Origin: an uncultured Pseudomonadota bacterium
GTDB taxonomy: Bacteria > Myxococcota_A > UBA796 > UBA9615
Direction of reading: 5' to 3'
DNA length: 6,151 nucleotides
Assembly: GCA_937907595.1 (NCBI GenBank)
Contig: CALCXL010000507.1
Location: 1 to 6,151 of the forward strand
The position numbers and the translations under genes are program-made. Position 1 is the first letter of the stretch; every line of letters starts with the position of its first letter. Positions 1-6,151 of this stretch are shown here, in pieces. The notes under the pieces are model-generated. The model saw only the letters and a program-made list of their open reading frames with translations. It did no database searches and was not told the origin of the DNA.

Positions 1-4451
<4,451 letters not shown>

Positions 4452-4458
4452 GCGGCGG

Positions 4459-4464
4459 TCCTTC
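4459..4464 (-). promoter_or_regulatory. Ribosome binding site of the giant repeat gene
   Basis: On the minus strand GAAGGA precedes the ATG at 4451 with a seven-base spacer (4452-4458). It is the only purine-rich Shine-Dalgarno-like stretch close to that start. Together with the signal peptide that begins immediately, it fixes the start codon. Confidence 0.75.
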
Positions 4465-4511
4465 GCCGGGGCTCGATCGCGGCCCTGGCTGTCGGGAACC
4501 TACCCGATCTC

Positions 4512-4545
4512 ACGCGGGCCCGCGAAGGCAACTGCGCGCCCGCGT
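4512..4545. repeat. GC-rich inverted repeat, possible terminator hairpin or operator
   Basis: The arms ACGCGGGC (4512-4519) and GCCCGCGT (4538-4545) are perfect 8-base inverted repeats with an 18-base loop. A perfect 12-base palindrome, CGCGGGCCCGCG (4513-4524), shares the left arm, so two alternative pairings exist. It lies 63-96 bases past the stop of the upstream gene and about 60-95 bases before the giant gene's start. No T-run follows on either strand, so an ordinary intrinsic terminator is not supported. In GC-rich DNA, palindromes of this size can arise by chance. Confidence 0.3.
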
Positions 4546-4607
4546 TAGCAGGACGGGGCGAAGGAACGGTGCCGAGGAGCGTCCGGGGGTCCGCGGATCG
4601 CCGCCGA

Positions 4608-5954
4608 TCAGGGCCGGAGCAGCTCCAGGCCGGCCTCGGTCCAGCGCCAGAGCTCCTGGCTGAGGGGGCGCGGGCGACGCTGGTAGGAGCGCTCCGCCTC
4701 CAGGCGCAGGCCGATGCGGCTCTGATCGTCGTCCCGAAGCACCAGGATGTAGCCCGCCGACGGGATCGCGACGATGAGATCGCGGCCCAGCTTGCTCTCC
4801 AGGGTGCTGCGCAGGCTGGGGCAGAGCAAACGCCCGGAGTCGTAGCCGTCGCCTGCCCCGATGCGGAAGCCGACGATCGTGCCGTCGTCCGCGTCGCGCA
4901 CCGCCTGCAGCTTCATGGCCGGGTCCGCGTCCAGGCGCGCCACGGCCTGGGTCAAGACGTCCGCGGGATCGATGCCCCAGCGAGCGGTCTCCGCCCGGGG
5001 GATGAAGGCCATGTGGTCCTCGTGGTCCAGCACCGGGCAGGCCACCAGGTCCCCGTCCAGGGGGAAGCTGACCACCTCCAGGTGCTGGATGGCCTCCCGC
5101 CGGCGCAGGACCACGCGCAGGCGGTCCGACACGTCCTCCCAGGAGCGGCCAGCCCAGGTGTTGTCCACCTCCTGGCGGCTCTGCAGGTCCAGGGCGGCTG
5201 CGACCTCCTCCAGGTCGCCCTGCTGCAGGTAGGCCCGGTAGAGGCTGCCCAGCCGCACGCGCAGGGGGCCGGACATCAGGACGCCGGTGGTGTCGAAGGC
5301 CCACTCGGGCTCGTCCTTGGCGCGGCGGTCGTTGAGGAGCTGGGAGAGCGCGCCGGGGAAGTGCTCGGGCGGCAGGATCTCCGCGTCGGGCAGGCGCAGG
5401 CTGGCCAGGATGCGCTGCCAGGTCTCCGCCGAGGCCTGCACGTCGTCCTTCGCGCCGTTGACCAGGCAGTAGACGCGCTCCTGATCGTGGCCGACCACCA
5501 GCAGGCGCCAGGCCCGCACAGCGCCGTCGCGGTGCTCCTGCCAGGCCCAGGAGCCGGCCCAGCCGTCGTCTCCCCAGCGGTCCAGGTGGACGTCGTTCCG
5601 TCGCAGGATCACCCCGCGGGCCCCGGCCAGCTCCTCGATCGCGTCCAGGATCCCCTGGGGACCGGAGATGGGCACCGCCGAGGCGGACAGGGTCACCGCC
5701 AGGTCCAGGCCGCTGCGCTCGGGGGGCTGGAAGTGGGCCGGGTCGTCCCCTGGGGCCATCGCCGACCAGGTCCGGGGGTAGTGGACCTCGAAGCGCGTGT
5801 AGGGGCCGTACGTCGATTCGAAGGAGCGCCAGCCGTCCGGAGCGTCCACCGGCAGCGGCACGGGGGGGATGCGATCAGCGGGGTGCACAGCCTCGCCGTC
5901 GGCCGGGAGGTTGAAGACGTCGCGCAGGGCGGAGACCAGACGGCGAACGGGCAT
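4608..5954 (-). CDS. DUF1444-like protein with an N-terminal PsbP/Mog1-like domain
   Basis: The product is 448 residues from the ATG at 5954; an in-frame GTG at 5972 would add six. Neither start has a clear ribosome binding site, and I prefer ATG. There is no signal peptide or membrane segment, so it is probably cytoplasmic. Residues 41-188 (G-W-R-S-F, then Y-T-R-F-E-V-H-Y-P-R-T-W, F-Q-P-P and a closing helix W-Q-R-I-L-A-S-L) look like the PsbP/Mog1-type alpha/beta fold. Residues 230-442 resemble DUF1444 (Bacillus YtpQ type): L-Y-R-A-Y-L-Q, then PLDGDLVACPVLDHEDHMAF (297-316), the W-G-I-D-P-A-D-V-L helix (326-334), G-D-G-Y-D-S-G-R-L-L (368-377) and D-L-I-V-A-I-P-S (392-399). The biochemical role of DUF1444 is unknown. 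Family calls were made from memory of motifs. The gene lies upstream of the giant gene in the same direction, but the 156-base gap argues against tight translational coupling. Confidence 0.85.
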   Translation of the reverse strand: MPVRRLVSALRDVFNLPADGEAVHPADRIPPVPLPVDAPDGWRSFESTYGPYTRFEVHYPRTWSAMAPGDDPAHFQPPERSGLDLAVTLSASAVPISGPQGILDAIEELAGARGVILRRNDVHLDRWGDDGWAGSWAWQEHRDGAVRAWRLLVVGHDQERVYCLVNGAKDDVQASAETWQRILASLRLPDAEILPPEHFPGALSQLLNDRRAKDEPEWAFDTTGVLMSGPLRVRLGSLYRAYLQQGDLEEVAAALDLQSRQEVDNTWAGRSWEDVSDRLRVVLRRREAIQHLEVVSFPLDGDLVACPVLDHEDHMAFIPRAETARWGIDPADVLTQAVARLDADPAMKLQAVRDADDGTIVGFRIGAGDGYDSGRLLCPSLRSTLESKLGRDLIVAIPSAGYILVLRDDDQSRIGLRLEAERSYQRRPRPLSQELWRWTEAGLELLRP

Positions 5955-5972
5955 GCACCCAAAGCCTAGCAC

Positions 5973-6058
5973 GGGGTGTGCCGACCACCCGGGCAGCCCC
6001 CGGTCCGCGGGCAGGGCGGGATCGGCCGCTGGCGGGGGAGCCCCTCTTCGCTCCTGCG
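5973..6058. promoter_or_regulatory. Divergent intergenic region, presumed to hold promoters for both flanking genes
   Basis: About 86-105 bases separate the start of the minus-strand DUF1444-like gene from the start of the plus-strand gene on the right. Both genes would have to be transcribed from or through here. The sequence is strongly GC-rich, and I could not find a credible -35/-10 pair on either strand. A purine stretch, GGGGGAG at 6034-6040, lies 18 bases before the plus-strand ATG, which is longer than the usual spacing. Confidence 0.4.
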
Positions 6059-6151
6059 ATGGCTCCGATGGACCCGTCCATCGAGTTCGACTCCGAGGAG
6101 GACATCGGCCTCACCCCGGACGAGCCGCAACAGTTCACGATCCCCGGCGCG
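6059..6151 (+). CDS. Unrecognised divergent gene, N-terminal 31 codons only
   Basis: From the ATG at 6059 the frame stays open to the window edge, and 29 of 31 codons end in G or C, as in the genuine genes here. The start MAPMDPSIEFDSEEDIGLTP is acidic and polar, with no signal peptide. The second ATG at 6068 is an equally possible start. A G-rich stretch at 6034-6040 could act as a ribosome binding site for neither start at ideal spacing. The peptide is too short to recognise a family. An overlapping minus-strand frame at 5875-6138 runs into the DUF1444-like gene and is judged a shadow. Confidence 0.55.
   Translation, partial: MAPMDPSIEFDSEEDIGLTPDEPQQFTIPGA

Larger units (their letters stand above)
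4452..4607. other. Intergenic region between the DUF1444-like gene and the giant repeat gene
   Basis: This 156-base gap separates two genes on the same strand. It holds the GAAGGA ribosome binding site near its left end and a GC-rich inverted repeat at 4512-4545. On the minus strand a TTGCCT that might be a -35 element lies inside that repeat, but no convincing -10 follows at a usual distance, so I do not call a promoter position. I see no small gene or structured RNA here. Confidence 0.6.

Noticed and set aside
4452..4607. Possible sigma-70 promoter with TTGCCT as -35 on the minus strand
   Set aside because: No A/T-rich -10 lies 16-18 bases further on, so the match is not better than chance.
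5954..5972. Lipoprotein-like Cys near the GTG start of the DUF1444-like protein
   Set aside because: The Cys lies only six residues from the GTG start, with no charged region or hydrophobic core before it, so it cannot be a lipobox. The ATG start would remove it.

Overview
The window comes from a very GC-rich bacterial genome: nearly every third codon position in the readable genes is G or C. The long secreted protein carrying MopE-type metal-binding repeats points to a Myxococcota or related deltaproteobacterial lineage. That placement is inference from protein style; no rRNA or marker gene is present.

Layout. (1) Positions 1-4451, minus strand: one continuous reading frame of at least 1483 codons with no stop, leaving the window at its left edge. 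It encodes a secreted giant with a signal peptide, a glycine-rich probable beta-helix head (about residues 75-260), a short Cys-containing linker, and 26 MopE-type Cys/Asp repeats (residues 311-1469). The C-terminus is not in the window. (2) Positions 4452-4607: a non-coding gap with this gene's ribosome binding site and a small GC-rich inverted repeat. (3) Positions 4608-5954 (or 5972), minus strand: a cytoplasmic protein with a C-terminal half resembling the DUF1444 family (Bacillus YtpQ type) and an N-terminal half resembling a PsbP/Mog1-like fold. (4) About 6059 to the right edge, plus strand: the first 31 codons of a divergent gene with an acidic N-terminus, with a gap of about 86-105 bases before it.

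The main result is the internal order of the repeat array. After four irregular units at the N-terminal side, 22 successive units are each exactly 45 residues (135 bp) with no length change. The last 18 fall into three classes that recur as A-B-C six times, so the real unit of expansion appears to be a 135-residue (405 bp) triplet. The array contains no Lys, His or Trp and is extremely acidic. This fits calcium- or other cation-dependent folding of a surface or extracellular protein better than the copper site suggested by the MopE family name.

Nothing ties the two complete or nearly complete minus-strand genes together functionally beyond their tandem orientation. The 156-base gap and the separate ribosome binding site suggest that the giant gene can be expressed on its own.
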